From: Demequina maris
Lineage (GTDB): Bacteria > Actinomycetota > Actinomycetes > Actinomycetales > Demequinaceae
Direction: 5' to 3'
NCBI RefSeq assembly: GCF_000971155.1
Contig: NZ_BBLX01000008.1
Coordinates: forward strand, 56,290-120,289
DNA: 64,000 nucleotides
Shown here: positions 48,467 to 58,614 of the stretch, piece after piece
Layout: every line of letters begins with the position of its first letter
How positions within the stretch are numbered: the first letter of the stretch is position 1
Position numbers and translations under genes: made by a program
The notes under the pieces: model-generated
The model's input: the letters and a program-made list of their open reading frames with translations, nothing else
Database searches by the model: none
Told to the model about the DNA's origin: nothing

Positions 48467-49590
48467 GCCGGCTCGTCGACCGCATCGTCCGGACGGGTGG
48501 CCGCCCTGTCCTGCGCGATGCCGGCGAGCGTCCGCATCGTGGTCGCCGACGCGAGGTCGCTCAGCGAGCGGTGGTCCCGCCGGGCGAGGACCGACACCAG
48601 CTCCGCGCCGATGATCGCGGGCAGCAGCGAGGGGATGATCGCCCACGGCACCCAGCGCACGCCCCACCGCCTGATGAGGCGGGCGGCGCGGGGACGGGAC
48701 GCGTCGTCGAAGGTGACCGGCGCGATGGCGAGCAGCAGCTGGCCGGGCGTGGTCGCGCTTCGCGTCAGCAGCGAGGGCAGCAGCACCGCCGCGGCGAACG
48801 CCGCGAGGTTGATCCCGATCGCGATGGCGGGGTGGTCGATGCGGGCCTCGGCGGCCTCGAGCGTCGCGCCGTCGGCGAGTGCCGCCACCAGCGTCAGCGT
48901 GACCACCACGTCGAGTGTCGTGGCCGCGAGGAGGTCCACGAGCAGCGCGAGCGAGCGCCGCAGGACGCTCGGCGGCGCGGTGTCGGGCACGCGCGCGGGA
49001 TTCGCGAAGGGCCGGCGGGCCACGGCGAGCGAGATCGCCAGGCCGACCACGCCGCCGAGCGTGTTGGTGAGCACGTCGTCGACGTCGAACGTCCGGTAGG
49101 GGCACGGGTAGAGGCCGAAGACCGCCGTGCCCTGCGTGACCTCGATCAGCAGCGAGGTGACCGCGGCGATGCCGGTGATCACGAGCGGGCGCCATCGCGT
49201 CACCTGGTGGAGGAAGAAGCCGTAGGGGACGAACAGCAGGACGTTGAGCGCCACCTGGAGGAACGTGAAGCTGGTCAACGTGCCGAGGAGCCCCACCTCG
49301 CCGAGCTCGTGGAGGATCGGCGGGATCGACGCGAGCGGCACCAGCTGCGCATGCGTCGCCACCGTGCCCCCGTCGCACGCGAGCTGTCCCGGCTCGGGAA
49401 GCGGGAAGACCGTGAAGGCGGCGAGCGCGCTGCTGGCGCCGAGGAGGCCCAGCGCGCTCAGCAGCGGCCAGGCGGGCAGGCGTCCGTAGCGGCGCACGAC
49501 CACGCTGAGCGCGGGGAGCATGGCGAGGGGGAGGACGGCGACGGTGAGCACGACGGTGACGAGCGTGCCGACGTTGAGGTCCGGGCCCAT
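48463..49590 (-). CDS. VanZ-family / RDD-domain membrane protein
   Basis: 375 aa. The N-terminal half is a VanZ-like four-helix module (FVPYGFFL, LLIEVTQGTAVFGLYPCPYRTFDVDDVLTNTLGGVVG). The C-terminal half is an RDD-like domain (RRSLALLVDLLAATTLDVV, later RWGVRWVP). VanZ proteins affect teicoplanin resistance or cell-envelope traits; RDD function is unknown. TAGGGT ends six bases before ATG 49590, so the mRNA is probably leaderless, and the structured DNA just upstream is not its 5' UTR. Confidence 0.85.
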   Translation of the reverse strand: MGPDLNVGTLVTVVLTVAVLPLAMLPALSVVVRRYGRLPAWPLLSALGLLGASSALAAFTVFPLPEPGQLACDGGTVATHAQLVPLASIPPILHELGEVGLLGTLTSFTFLQVALNVLLFVPYGFFLHQVTRWRPLVITGIAAVTSLLIEVTQGTAVFGLYPCPYRTFDVDDVLTNTLGGVVGLAISLAVARRPFANPARVPDTAPPSVLRRSLALLVDLLAATTLDVVVTLTLVAALADGATLEAAEARIDHPAIAIGINLAAFAAAVLLPSLLTRSATTPGQLLLAIAPVTFDDASRPRAARLIRRWGVRWVPWAIIPSLLPAIIGAELVSVLARRDHRSLSDLASATTMRTLAGIAQDRAATRPDDAVDEPA

Positions 49591-49620
49591 GGATCCACCC
49601 TAGGGCGACGATGCGCCTGG

Positions 49621-49822
49621 TGGAGGGGGATATCCGGCGTCGGCGTCCCAGGGGGAGGGAGCGGGACGCCGACGCACGGAAAGGGGTGCGGCTCGGGCGG
49701 CCAAGTCCCCGGATGGACGCCCGAGCCACGATCTGCCGGATGGCTGCGATGCCATCGGGAAAACCTTGTGTCTCCGACGGTATCCGGCCCCCGCGGCCGG
49801 TGGAGGGGACCTAGGTCCCGTC
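49621..49822. ncRNA. Hairpin-dense non-coding interval, candidate structured RNA
   Basis: Five perfect or near-perfect stems occur in 200 bp. They are 13 bp (49637-49649 / 49663-49675, G-rich loop), 10 bp (49690-49699 / 49718-49727), GATGGC/GCCATC (49739-49744 / 49751-49756), CCGGCC/GGCCGG (49784-49800), and a 14-bp palindrome GGGACCTAGGTCCC (49806-49819). No coding frame is credible. The last two can terminate the MFS gene, but the first three lie beyond it and before the leaderless vanZ promoter. No known RNA family was recognised; strand is undetermined. Confidence 0.45.
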
Positions 49823-49844
49823 GTTTCCGGCACGCGGTGGCGGA

Positions 49845-51116
49845 TCAGATGTGGGGCGGCGTCGGAGGCTGCTCGACGGGCTCCTCGCGCTCGGACGGCG
49901 GGGGCGCGTCGGGCAGGTGCTCGGCGTCCCCGCGCTCGGTGCTGCGGCGCAGCACCCCCGCGCTCGCGAGCACCAGCACGAGCGCCAGACCCGCGCCGGC
50001 GGCGCTCATCCCGAGGCCTGCGCGCGAGCCGCTCGTCTCGATGAGCCCGCCCGCGATCCAGGCGCCGAAGGCGACGCCCACGCCCATCCCGATGCGCAGC
50101 CACGCCATTCCCTCGGTGATCTGGTCGCGGCGCACCACGCGCTGCACCACCGTGTCCGCGTTGGTGAGGGTGGGCGCGATGGTGAGGCCCGCGAGCAGGC
50201 CGAGGCCGGCGAGCCACCACACGTTCGGGGCGAGCGCGAGCAGGCCGAAGCCGACGGTCATGAGCAGCGCGGTGACCACGGTGCGCTTCCACAGGGGCGC
50301 GCGCCAGTGGCGGGAGCCGTAGTAGAGCCCGCCCAGCAGCGACCCGGCGGACACGATCGCGATCACCACGCCGGACAGCGTCTGGCGCCCCGCCTCGTCC
50401 GCGAACGCGACCACCGAGATGTCGAAGGCGCCGAACATCGCGCCGATGCCGAGGGACACGAGCGAGACCGCGATCACCGCGGCCGGCAGCCGCAGGCCCA
50501 GCGACCCGGCGGAGCCGCCCGCGCGCGGCTCGGGCTCGGTGCCGGTCTGCGCGAGCAGGATCGCCATGCCGACCACGAGCCCGGCGAGGCACACGACCAC
50601 GCCGAGCGGTGGCCACACGAGCGTCGCGAGGATCGTGGCGAGCGCGGGCCCGGACACGAACAGCACCTCGTCGAGCGCGCCCTCGAGCGAGAACGCGGTG
50701 TGGATGTCACGGTCGGAGTGCAGCAGATGCGACCAGCGCGCGCGGGTGAGCGAGCCCAGCGGCCCCTGGATCGACGCGACCGCGACGGTGAGCCACAGCA
50801 GCCACTCGGGGCCCTGGGACATCGCCGTGACGATCGCGCCCACCGCGCCGAGGACGAAGACCAGGGTGAGCGGGATCATCGCCCGGCGCTGGCCGATGCG
50901 GTCGACGAGGCGCGCGGTCGGCACCGTCTGCGCGGCCCACACCAGCGTCCCGACCGCCGCGACGCGGCCGGCCATCGCGTAGCTGTCGTACTGCAGCTGC
51001 ACCATGAGGATGACCGAGATGTTGAACATCGAGATGGGCAGGCGGGCGAGCAGGCCCGCGGCCGCGAAGGCCTTGGCGCCGGGGTGCGCGAGGATCGCGC
51101 GGTAGTTGTCGAGCAC
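49845..51116 (-). CDS. MFS transporter (paralog of the one at 27812-29152)
   Basis: 423 aa from GTG 51116 (VLDNYRAILAHPGAKAF); an ATG nearby is in another frame. About 12 helices. The segment RARWSHLLHSDRDIHTAFSLEGALDEVLFVSGPALATILAT region parallels the first MFS protein closely, as does the motif-A-like TARLVDRIGQRRAM. A charged Pro/Glu-rich tail of ~35 residues ends the protein. Substrate unknown. Divergent from the giant adhesin gene. Confidence 0.87.
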   Translation of the reverse strand: MLDNYRAILAHPGAKAFAAAGLLARLPISMFNISVILMVQLQYDSYAMAGRVAAVGTLVWAAQTVPTARLVDRIGQRRAMIPLTLVFVLGAVGAIVTAMSQGPEWLLWLTVAVASIQGPLGSLTRARWSHLLHSDRDIHTAFSLEGALDEVLFVSGPALATILATLVWPPLGVVVCLAGLVVGMAILLAQTGTEPEPRAGGSAGSLGLRLPAAVIAVSLVSLGIGAMFGAFDISVVAFADEAGRQTLSGVVIAIVSAGSLLGGLYYGSRHWRAPLWKRTVVTALLMTVGFGLLALAPNVWWLAGLGLLAGLTIAPTLTNADTVVQRVVRRDQITEGMAWLRIGMGVGVAFGAWIAGGLIETSGSRAGLGMSAAGAGLALVLVLASAGVLRRSTERGDAEHLPDAPPPSEREEPVEQPPTPPHI

Positions 51117-51251
51117 CAGGAAATGCTCCCATCCCGGGCGCCCGGGCACGATTCGGGCACAACCCTCGCAAGATGTGACAGATGGGGTTAACGTGACGAA
51201 AGGTTCGCTCGTGCCTGTGGGTGCGACGAACGGGCTGCTAGGGGAGGTCAC

Positions 51252-54200
51252 GTGCCCACACGACGTCGGGGTTTGTCCGCGCTGCTCGTCCTCCTCCTCG
51301 CGAGCCTGGGCATCGTCGCGGGCGCCACAGTGGCCGCGGCCGAGCCCGCCGCGCAGCTGTCGATCACCAAGACGGCGAGCGAGACCGAGGTGGTCCCCGG
51401 TCAGACCTTCGACTTCAACATCAACATCCAGTGCACGACGTTCGCGCAGGGCTGCACGAACGCGGTTGTGATCGACACCCTGCCCGACGGCCTCACCCCC
51501 ATCAACGTGTCGGTGACCACCAACTCGGGCTTCACGTCCTCGATCGACGGCCAGACGGTCAACGTGACGTTCACCGACCCGATCACCGACCCCGCGAACT
51601 CGGTCGGCATGGCGTCGGGCAATACCGCCGAGATCATCATCACCGTCGTCGTCGACGACCTCCCGTACTCCGCGGACGGTGTGCCCCTCACGAACGAGGC
51701 GCTGTTCGACTCCACCAACCCGGACTCGACCTGCCTGCCGGCGACCCCGAACGCCGTGCCCCCGTGCGCGGACACCGCCACCGTCACCCCGAACGTCCCG
51801 CTCGACCTCACCACCGACATCACCAAGGCCTTCGACGCGCCGACGTCCGCGCTGGCCGAGCCCGGCGCCGACGCGAGCTTCTCGCTCACCGCGACCAACA
51901 CCTCCGACGAGGGCGTCACCGAGATGGTCGTCCAGGACCCGGCGGACCCGGCCGCGGCGGGCGGCACGTTCGACTACTTCACGCTCACCTCGCTCGACTA
52001 CGGGCCGCCGTACCCGCCCGACGCGGACCAGGCGCAGCTCGAGCTCTACATCGACGGCGCGTGGGTGCCGGTCACCGAGATCCCGGCCGACACGAGCAAC
52101 GTGGGCGGCTTCCGCGTGACGTACTCGAGCTCGACCGGCGGGCTCATCCAGCCCGGCTCCTCCGTCACCATCGACGCGGGCCTCGAGCAGCGCGACAACG
52201 GCGCGGTCGACACCGCGATCCCGGTGACCAACACGGCCACGAGCGAGGTCTCGCGCGACGACGAGACCGGCACCGACAGCGACGACGACACGTACACCCT
52301 GCTGCCCAACGTGCCCTCGGTCGAGGCGGGCAAGACCATCACCCCGGACAGCGCGCCCCACGGCAGCGAGTTCAACGCCGAGCTCACGGGCGAGAACACG
52401 TGGACCGAGAACCTCGAGCACCTCACGCTCACGGAGCCCGCCGACGGCACCCCGGCCTTCGACGACTCGATGTCCTTCGAGGGCTTCGCCGACCCGTTCG
52501 TGTGGCCCACGGGCGCCACGAGCGCGACCATCGTCTACGAGTGCGCGGGCACGGACGCCGCCGCGCAGGACATCCCGGTGGGCGGCTCGCCGCCGGCGCC
52601 CCCCGCGGGCTGCGACGTCACCCGCTTCACCATCGACTTCGTGGGCGACATGCCGCCCGGGGACTCCGCCACCGTCAACGTCACGCTCGGCACCGACCCC
52701 GACGACCCGGCCGAGCTCACGCAGCACGACGACACCGTGGGCGTCGAGGGCACCTCGCCGTCGGACGTCACGGGCACCGACGAGGCCGACGACGACTTCT
52801 CGACCTTCCTCGCGCTGCTCGACACGACGCAGGGCAAGAACCTCATCCCCGGCACGATCTTCGGCAACGCGGGCGAGTGGATCGTCGCGACCCTGCCCGG
52901 CGGCACCACCACCGCACCGACCGAGGTGCCGTTCCCGGACGACGCCACCACCGTCGGCGCGGGCCAGATCGTGGTCCAGGACCCGCCGGCGACGAGCGCC
53001 ACGGACGACACCCCCGTGCTGCCGAGCGAGTTCTGGGACGCGTTCGACCCCACCGAGATCGCGTCCGTCGCGGTGCTGGCCAACAGCACCCTCACCGTCA
53101 ACTACTGGGACGGCGACTCGTGGGAGACCCTCGCGGGTCCCATCACGGGCCCGACCACGTGGTCCTACACCGGCCCGTGGCCCGACGACATCGGCGGGCT
53201 CCAGTTCGTCTACGACTCGACCTCCCCGGACGGCTTCCCGCCCGGCACCACGGTGCAGCCGAACATCGTCTTCGAGCTCGCCGAGGACTACTTCGGCGAC
53301 GAGCCGCTGGTGATCGAGAACTGCGCGACCGCAGGCGCCACCTCCGACCTCACCGACCCCGCGCTCTCCGACGAGGGCTGCGACGAGGTCGAGATCCTGC
53401 CGATCGACCCCGACACCGGCGGCAACGGCAACGGCGGCACCGGCGAGTACGTCGAGAAGGACATCATCCAGCAGGTGGTCGCGGCGCGTACCGGCGACAT
53501 CATCCAGGCCGAGCTCCTGTGGGGCACCGGCGGCGTCTCCGGCGTGGACTCGATGACCATCTCCGACATCCCCGACCCCGCGGGCACGCCGATCGCCCAG
53601 TCGTTCTACGAGGCCTTCGACCTCGTCTCGATCGACCCGATCACGACGGCCACCGATCCGCTGATCCAGTGGGACCAGGTCCAGGCGGTCGAGCTCTACC
53701 GCGAGGGCCAGGGCTGGGTCGACGCGACCAACGACCCCTGCCCGGCCGCGTGCGACGGCACCTTCCCGGGCTACACGCTGACCGCCGCGGAGCAGGCCGA
53801 CACCATCGGCGTGCGGCTGGTGTTCGTCGAGGGCTCGGCCCGCGCGACCACCACGGACCCGACCGCGCCGCCCGTCGGCTCGGGCGTCGCGCGCACGTTC
53901 GACGAGTCGCGGCCCATCACGCTCAACTTCCAGATCCGTGACGACCGCCGCTCGGACGGCAGCCCCGTCACCGGCCACGACTCGTACAACGAGGGCGACC
54001 CGGCCGACGGCGAGGCGCTCATCCGCGACGATGCCGGCGCGACCGCCGAGATCGGGGACGAGACCTACACGGACGAGGACTCGGACGTCATCGCGATCGT
54101 AGACGTGCCGCTCAACGTGGCCCTCGACAAGCAGTGGACCGGCGGTCCGCTCGGCGACCCGCCGGCGGGCACCGCACCCGAGGACTACCCGTCGGGCCGC

Positions 54201-57200
54201 GTCACCCTGACGGCCGACAACCTCACCCAGGCGCGCATCGACCACCTCATCCTCGAGGACCCGAGCTCCGCCGGCACGAGCCCGTTCGACTTCTTCAACC
54301 TCACCGGCTTCGTGAGCATGCAGGTCCCCGACGGCACCGAGTCGTGGAGCATGACGCTCACCCACGCGGACGGCACCACCACCGTCATCGACTCCAACGC
54401 GGATCCGAACGACGCGACGCCGCTCACCTCGATCCCGCGCGCCGAACTGCTCGACGTCGTCGGCCTGTCCATCGACTACCAGGGCCGCATCGAGCCCGAT
54501 GCGCAGGCGGTGCTCGTCTTCGACCTGCAGCTGCGCGCCACCAACCGCACCACGGGCGAGGACATCCAGGCGCCGATCGAGCCCGACGTCCTCACGATCC
54601 CGAACGGCGCGACCGCGACGGTGGACGATGCGGGCCGCGACCCCGAGGTCCAGCCCGACCCGCCCACGGTGGACGACACCGCGACCATCGACATCACCGG
54701 CCTCGACCTGGGCCTCACGGTCGAGAAGCAGTTCGGTCCGCTGGACGGCAGCGACTGGACCCAGGACGGCTTCTCGCAGACCGAGCCCGACCAGAGCCAG
54801 TTCGGCATGCTCCTCACGGCGCACCCCAGCGGCAGCGCCCGCATCGGCATGCTGCAGATCCGGGACACGGACGAGACCTTCTGGAACGCCTACGAGTTCG
54901 TCGGCTTCGACCCGTCGTTCACCTTCGACGACCCGATCGACCAGGTGCAGATCGACGTGCTCACCGGGGGCACGTTCACCGAGGTCGACGGCGAGGTCGT
55001 CGTCACCGGCGCGGACTGGGTCGACGGCGAGCCCAGCGACTTCCCGACGCTGCCCGCGGGGGTGGCCCCCGAGGACGTCCAGGGCATCCGCGTCACCTAC
55101 ACGCGCGAGGACGGGTCGCAGTGGGAGAACTCGGAGGCGCCCAACCAGCAGATCCCGATCATCGTCCAGCGCCGCGACGAGCTGCTCACCGGCGGCGAGG
55201 TCCCCACGGACATGGCGGGCAACGACCCGGCGCCCGGTGAGACCGAGCCGGGGCGCTCGACCAACACCATCGACGGCATCGTGAGCTCCTACCTCGAGGA
55301 CGCGAGCGGCAACCCGCTCATCACCGTCCAGTCCGAGGACGACACGGCGTCCGTGCTGTACGAGCACGCGACCACCGCCGTGTCCGTGGAGAAGGACCCG
55401 ACCGGCACCATCCCGCCCGGCAGCACCACCGACTTCGTGCTCACCATCACGAACACGGGCGACTGGCCGATCATCGACCCGGTCATCACCGACCGCCTCC
55501 CCACCGACGCGGACGGGCCGATGCTCGAGTTCGCGCTCGGCGACGACGACCCGTACTCGTACGGCCTGACCGGCGCGGCCCCCGACCCGGCCACCGGGCT
55601 GCCGATGCCCACGGACCCCGACGACGTCACCGCGACGGTGTCCGGCGACGGGTCCGAGATCGAGTTCACCTTCCCGCCGGGCACGGTGCTCGAGGTGGGG
55701 CAGACCTACACGATCACCATCACGCTCTTCCCGCGCCCGGGCGTCGCCGCCGAGGTGCCGATGACCAACAGCTTCGGCATCGTCGGAGAGCGCCCGTTCG
55801 ACGAGTGCGACGGCACGTTCGACGAGGACACCGGCGAGTGCCAGGCCGACACCACGGTCGAGCTCGGGATCGCCGGGGCGCTGCGCTCGGGCAAGCTCGT
55901 CAAGGCCGACGACGACTTCCTCGGCGTCGAGCCGGCCGACTGCGAGCCCTTCATGGAGGACTTCTACGGCCCGAACTGCACCCCGATCACCGCGCCCGGC
56001 GACACCGAGACGTGGCGGATGCTGCTGCAGAACACCGGCACCGTCCCGCTGGACCACGTGGTCGCGATCGACCTGCTGCCGACCGTGGGCGACACGGGAG
56101 CGATCAACACCACCGATCGCGGCTCGCAGTGGGATCCGATCCTGCTCGACGCGCTCGTCGCGTACGGCGGCCCCGCCGCCACCATCGAGGTGTACGGCAC
56201 CACGGACGACCCGATCTGCACGGACGACCTCACCCCGCAGACGCCGTGCCCCGACGGCGACTGGGTGCCGATCGACGACATCGCCGACCTCACCACGGTG
56301 ACGGCGCTGCAGTACGACATCGTGTTCGAGGAGCCGCTCCAGCCCGGCGAGTACATCACGCTCGACATGCAGACCCAGACCCCGGCGCTGTCGGAGACCC
56401 CGGGCCCGGACACGATCGCCTACAACTCGGTGGCGACCGGCGGCGAGACCACCGCCGGCGCCGAGCTCCTGCCGACCGAGGGCAACCGCGTGGGCGTCAT
56501 CCTCGCGACGGGCCCGCTCGAGGTGCTCAAGGAGGTCACCGGCGACGGCGCCGAGTTCGCGCCCGACGAGGTCACGGTCACGGTGGTCTGCACCTCCGTG
56601 GGCGAGACGGTCTACGACGAGACGTTCACCGTGCCGGTGGGCGAGGTCGTCACGATCGACGACCTGCCGTACGGATCCGAGTGCACCATCTCGGAGGAGG
56701 GTGCGGGCGAGACCTCGTCCGTCATCACCGAGGGCACCGTCGGGCGGGAGGACGATGCGGTGGTCGGCCGGGTGACGATCGAGAACACCTACGACCTCGC
56801 CGGCCTCGAGGTCACCAAGGCGGTCGAGTCCGACGCCGTCGACGCCGACGGGAACCCGATCGAGTACGGGCCGTTCGACATCGAGGTGCGCTGCACGTTC
56901 CTCGGCGACGAGGTGTGGGGCACCGGCTACGACGCCGACAACCCGATGGACGCGACGCTGAGCGACGGCGACACCTTCGCGGTCGACGGGCTTCCCGCCG
57001 GGGCCGAGTGCACCGTCACCGAGACGGGCACGTCGGGAGCCGCGAGCGTCACGGTCACCACGACCGCGGGCGACGACGACCCGGTCGACAACGACGGCGA
57101 CAGCGGCACGCTCACCCTCGTGCCCGAGGCCGACGGCGACAACACCGCGCTCGTCACGAACACGTACGACGTCGGCGACCTCACGATCGACAAGGTCGTG

Positions 57201-58604
57201 ACCGGCTCCGGCGCCGACATCATCGAGGAGACCTTCGTGTTCTCCGTCGTCTGCACCCTCGAGCAGGCGGGCGGCGACGTCGTGACATGGGACGGCGAGG
57301 TCGAGATCGCCTACCCGGGTGCCACGTCCGTCACGATCGAGGACATCGCGACCGGCTCCGAGTGCGTCGTGACGGAGACCGACGACGGCGACGCGGATGC
57401 GGTCGACGTCCAACCCACGAACGGCGAGGACGGCTCCGCGACGGTGGTCATCGGCACGGACGACGCCGTCACGGTGACCGCGACCAACGAGTTCCTCGTG
57501 GGCGACCTCGCGATCCGCAAGCGCATCACGGGCCCGGGTCACGACTACGCGCCCGACGCCTTCGATGTCGCGGTGGTCTGCATCGTCGACGGCGAGACGG
57601 TCTTCGAGGAGAGCTATACGCTCGGTCCCGGCAACGGCTACTCGGTGATCATCCAGGACGAGATCCCGTACGGCGCCGAGTGCGTCGTGACAGAGGAGGA
57701 CGCCGGGCAGACGTCGTCGACCATCGTCCCGGGCACCGCGATCCTCGGCGAGGACGACGAGGTCTTCATCACGAACGACTACCAGCTCGCCAGCCTCGAG
57801 GTCACCAAGATCGTCGACTCCGACGCGCTCGACTCCGACGGGGACATGCCCGACTACGGTCCCTTCACCATGGGCGTCGAGTGCACCTTCCTCGGCGAGG
57901 AGGTGTGGGGCGACGGCTACGGTCCCGGGCAGCCGATGATCGGCCAGGTGTCCGGCGGCGAGACCTGGACCATCGAGGGCCTGCCCGCCGGCGCCGAGTG
58001 CACCGTGACCGAGCTCGACGACGCGGGCGCGATCGACACCCTGGTCGTCACCACGACGGGCGACATCTCGTCCTCGACGTACGGCACCGCCGGCCAGCTC
58101 CCGCTGCTGCCGGACGGCGAGAACTCCGTCACCTTCACGAACACCTTCGAGGCCGGCGAGCTCGTCATCGAGAAGACCGTCACCGGCCCGGGGGCGGACG
58201 AGCTGGGCACGGGGCCCTTCGTGTTCTCGGTGCGCTGCACGCTCGACCAGCCCAGCGGCGAGATCGTGACGTGGGACGACGAGGTGTCGCTCGGCGGCGG
58301 CGACCCGCTCACCGCCACGCTCGACACCATCGCGTCCGGCTCCGTGTGCGTCGTGACCGAGACGGACTCCGGCGGCGCCGACGAGGTGCTCGTGCTGCCC
58401 GACCGGTCGGACCCCGACAGCGCCACCGTCACGGTCGAGGCGGGCTCCTCCGTCACGGTGACCGCCCGCAACTGGTTCGCGGCGCCGCCCACGGTGGGCG
58501 TCATCGCGAGCACCGGCTTCGACGCCTGGTGGGCGCTCGCGGTGGCGGGCCTGCTGGTCGCCGCCGGCGCGGTGCTGCTGGTCGCGAGGCGGCGCCGGGG
58601 CTGA
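51252..58604 (+). CDS. Giant sortase-type surface adhesin with DUF11-like and CnaB/DUF5979-like repeats
   Basis: 2,450 aa from GTG 51252, preceded by GGGGAGG. Signal peptide to about residue 31 (AAAEP). Residues ~35-1750 are Thr/Asp-rich, acidic repeats of the DUF11/SdrD-like kind (GxSxxFxLTxTNTxD, DPxxP). From 1754 to 2413 come six ~110-aa DUF5979/CnaB-like domains in the order A-B-C-A'-B'-C', each with two Cys (VVC...SEC), an early Lys (LEVLKEV) and a final Asn (ENTY, TNTY, TNDY), the pattern of intramolecular isopeptide bonds. The end is IASTG (2418-2422), a helix and RRRRG, an LAxTG-like class E sortase signal. No sortase gene is in the window. Confidence 0.88.
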   Translation: MPTRRRGLSALLVLLLASLGIVAGATVAAAEPAAQLSITKTASETEVVPGQTFDFNINIQCTTFAQGCTNAVVIDTLPDGLTPINVSVTTNSGFTSSIDGQTVNVTFTDPITDPANSVGMASGNTAEIIITVVVDDLPYSADGVPLTNEALFDSTNPDSTCLPATPNAVPPCADTATVTPNVPLDLTTDITKAFDAPTSALAEPGADASFSLTATNTSDEGVTEMVVQDPADPAAAGGTFDYFTLTSLDYGPPYPPDADQAQLELYIDGAWVPVTEIPADTSNVGGFRVTYSSSTGGLIQPGSSVTIDAGLEQRDNGAVDTAIPVTNTATSEVSRDDETGTDSDDDTYTLLPNVPSVEAGKTITPDSAPHGSEFNAELTGENTWTENLEHLTLTEPADGTPAFDDSMSFEGFADPFVWPTGATSATIVYECAGTDAAAQDIPVGGSPPAPPAGCDVTRFTIDFVGDMPPGDSATVNVTLGTDPDDPAELTQHDDTVGVEGTSPSDVTGTDEADDDFSTFLALLDTTQGKNLIPGTIFGNAGEWIVATLPGGTTTAPTEVPFPDDATTVGAGQIVVQDPPATSATDDTPVLPSEFWDAFDPTEIASVAVLANSTLTVNYWDGDSWETLAGPITGPTTWSYTGPWPDDIGGLQFVYDSTSPDGFPPGTTVQPNIVFELAEDYFGDEPLVIENCATAGATSDLTDPALSDEGCDEVEILPIDPDTGGNGNGGTGEYVEKDIIQQVVAARTGDIIQAELLWGTGGVSGVDSMTISDIPDPAGTPIAQSFYEAFDLVSIDPITTATDPLIQWDQVQAVELYREGQGWVDATNDPCPAACDGTFPGYTLTAAEQADTIGVRLVFVEGSARATTTDPTAPPVGSGVARTFDESRPITLNFQIRDDRRSDGSPVTGHDSYNEGDPADGEALIRDDAGATAEIGDETYTDEDSDVIAIVDVPLNVALDKQWTGGPLGDPPAGTAPEDYPSGRVTLTADNLTQARIDHLILEDPSSAGTSPFDFFNLTGFVSMQVPDGTESWSMTLTHADGTTTVIDSNADPNDATPLTSIPRAELLDVVGLSIDYQGRIEPDAQAVLVFDLQLRATNRTTGEDIQAPIEPDVLTIPNGATATVDDAGRDPEVQPDPPTVDDTATIDITGLDLGLTVEKQFGPLDGSDWTQDGFSQTEPDQSQFGMLLTAHPSGSARIGMLQIRDTDETFWNAYEFVGFDPSFTFDDPIDQVQIDVLTGGTFTEVDGEVVVTGADWVDGEPSDFPTLPAGVAPEDVQGIRVTYTREDGSQWENSEAPNQQIPIIVQRRDELLTGGEVPTDMAGNDPAPGETEPGRSTNTIDGIVSSYLEDASGNPLITVQSEDDTASVLYEHATTAVSVEKDPTGTIPPGSTTDFVLTITNTGDWPIIDPVITDRLPTDADGPMLEFALGDDDPYSYGLTGAAPDPATGLPMPTDPDDVTATVSGDGSEIEFTFPPGTVLEVGQTYTITITLFPRPGVAAEVPMTNSFGIVGERPFDECDGTFDEDTGECQADTTVELGIAGALRSGKLVKADDDFLGVEPADCEPFMEDFYGPNCTPITAPGDTETWRMLLQNTGTVPLDHVVAIDLLPTVGDTGAINTTDRGSQWDPILLDALVAYGGPAATIEVYGTTDDPICTDDLTPQTPCPDGDWVPIDDIADLTTVTALQYDIVFEEPLQPGEYITLDMQTQTPALSETPGPDTIAYNSVATGGETTAGAELLPTEGNRVGVILATGPLEVLKEVTGDGAEFAPDEVTVTVVCTSVGETVYDETFTVPVGEVVTIDDLPYGSECTISEEGAGETSSVITEGTVGREDDAVVGRVTIENTYDLAGLEVTKAVESDAVDADGNPIEYGPFDIEVRCTFLGDEVWGTGYDADNPMDATLSDGDTFAVDGLPAGAECTVTETGTSGAASVTVTTTAGDDDPVDNDGDSGTLTLVPEADGDNTALVTNTYDVGDLTIDKVVTGSGADIIEETFVFSVVCTLEQAGGDVVTWDGEVEIAYPGATSVTIEDIATGSECVVTETDDGDADAVDVQPTNGEDGSATVVIGTDDAVTVTATNEFLVGDLAIRKRITGPGHDYAPDAFDVAVVCIVDGETVFEESYTLGPGNGYSVIIQDEIPYGAECVVTEEDAGQTSSTIVPGTAILGEDDEVFITNDYQLASLEVTKIVDSDALDSDGDMPDYGPFTMGVECTFLGEEVWGDGYGPGQPMIGQVSGGETWTIEGLPAGAECTVTELDDAGAIDTLVVTTTGDISSSTYGTAGQLPLLPDGENSVTFTNTFEAGELVIEKTVTGPGADELGTGPFVFSVRCTLDQPSGEIVTWDDEVSLGGGDPLTATLDTIASGSVCVVTETDSGGADEVLVLPDRSDPDSATVTVEAGSSVTVTARNWFAAPPTVGVIASTGFDAWWALAVAGLLVAAGAVLLVARRRRG

Positions 58605-58614
58605 GCCTCGGCGG

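Noticed and set aside
49845..57542. Continuous - strand frame running from the MFS gene through the adhesin
   Set aside because: Only the MFS part (49845-51116) is real. The rest is the antisense of a GC-biased repeat gene, with Val/Arg/Asp-rich, domain-free sequence.
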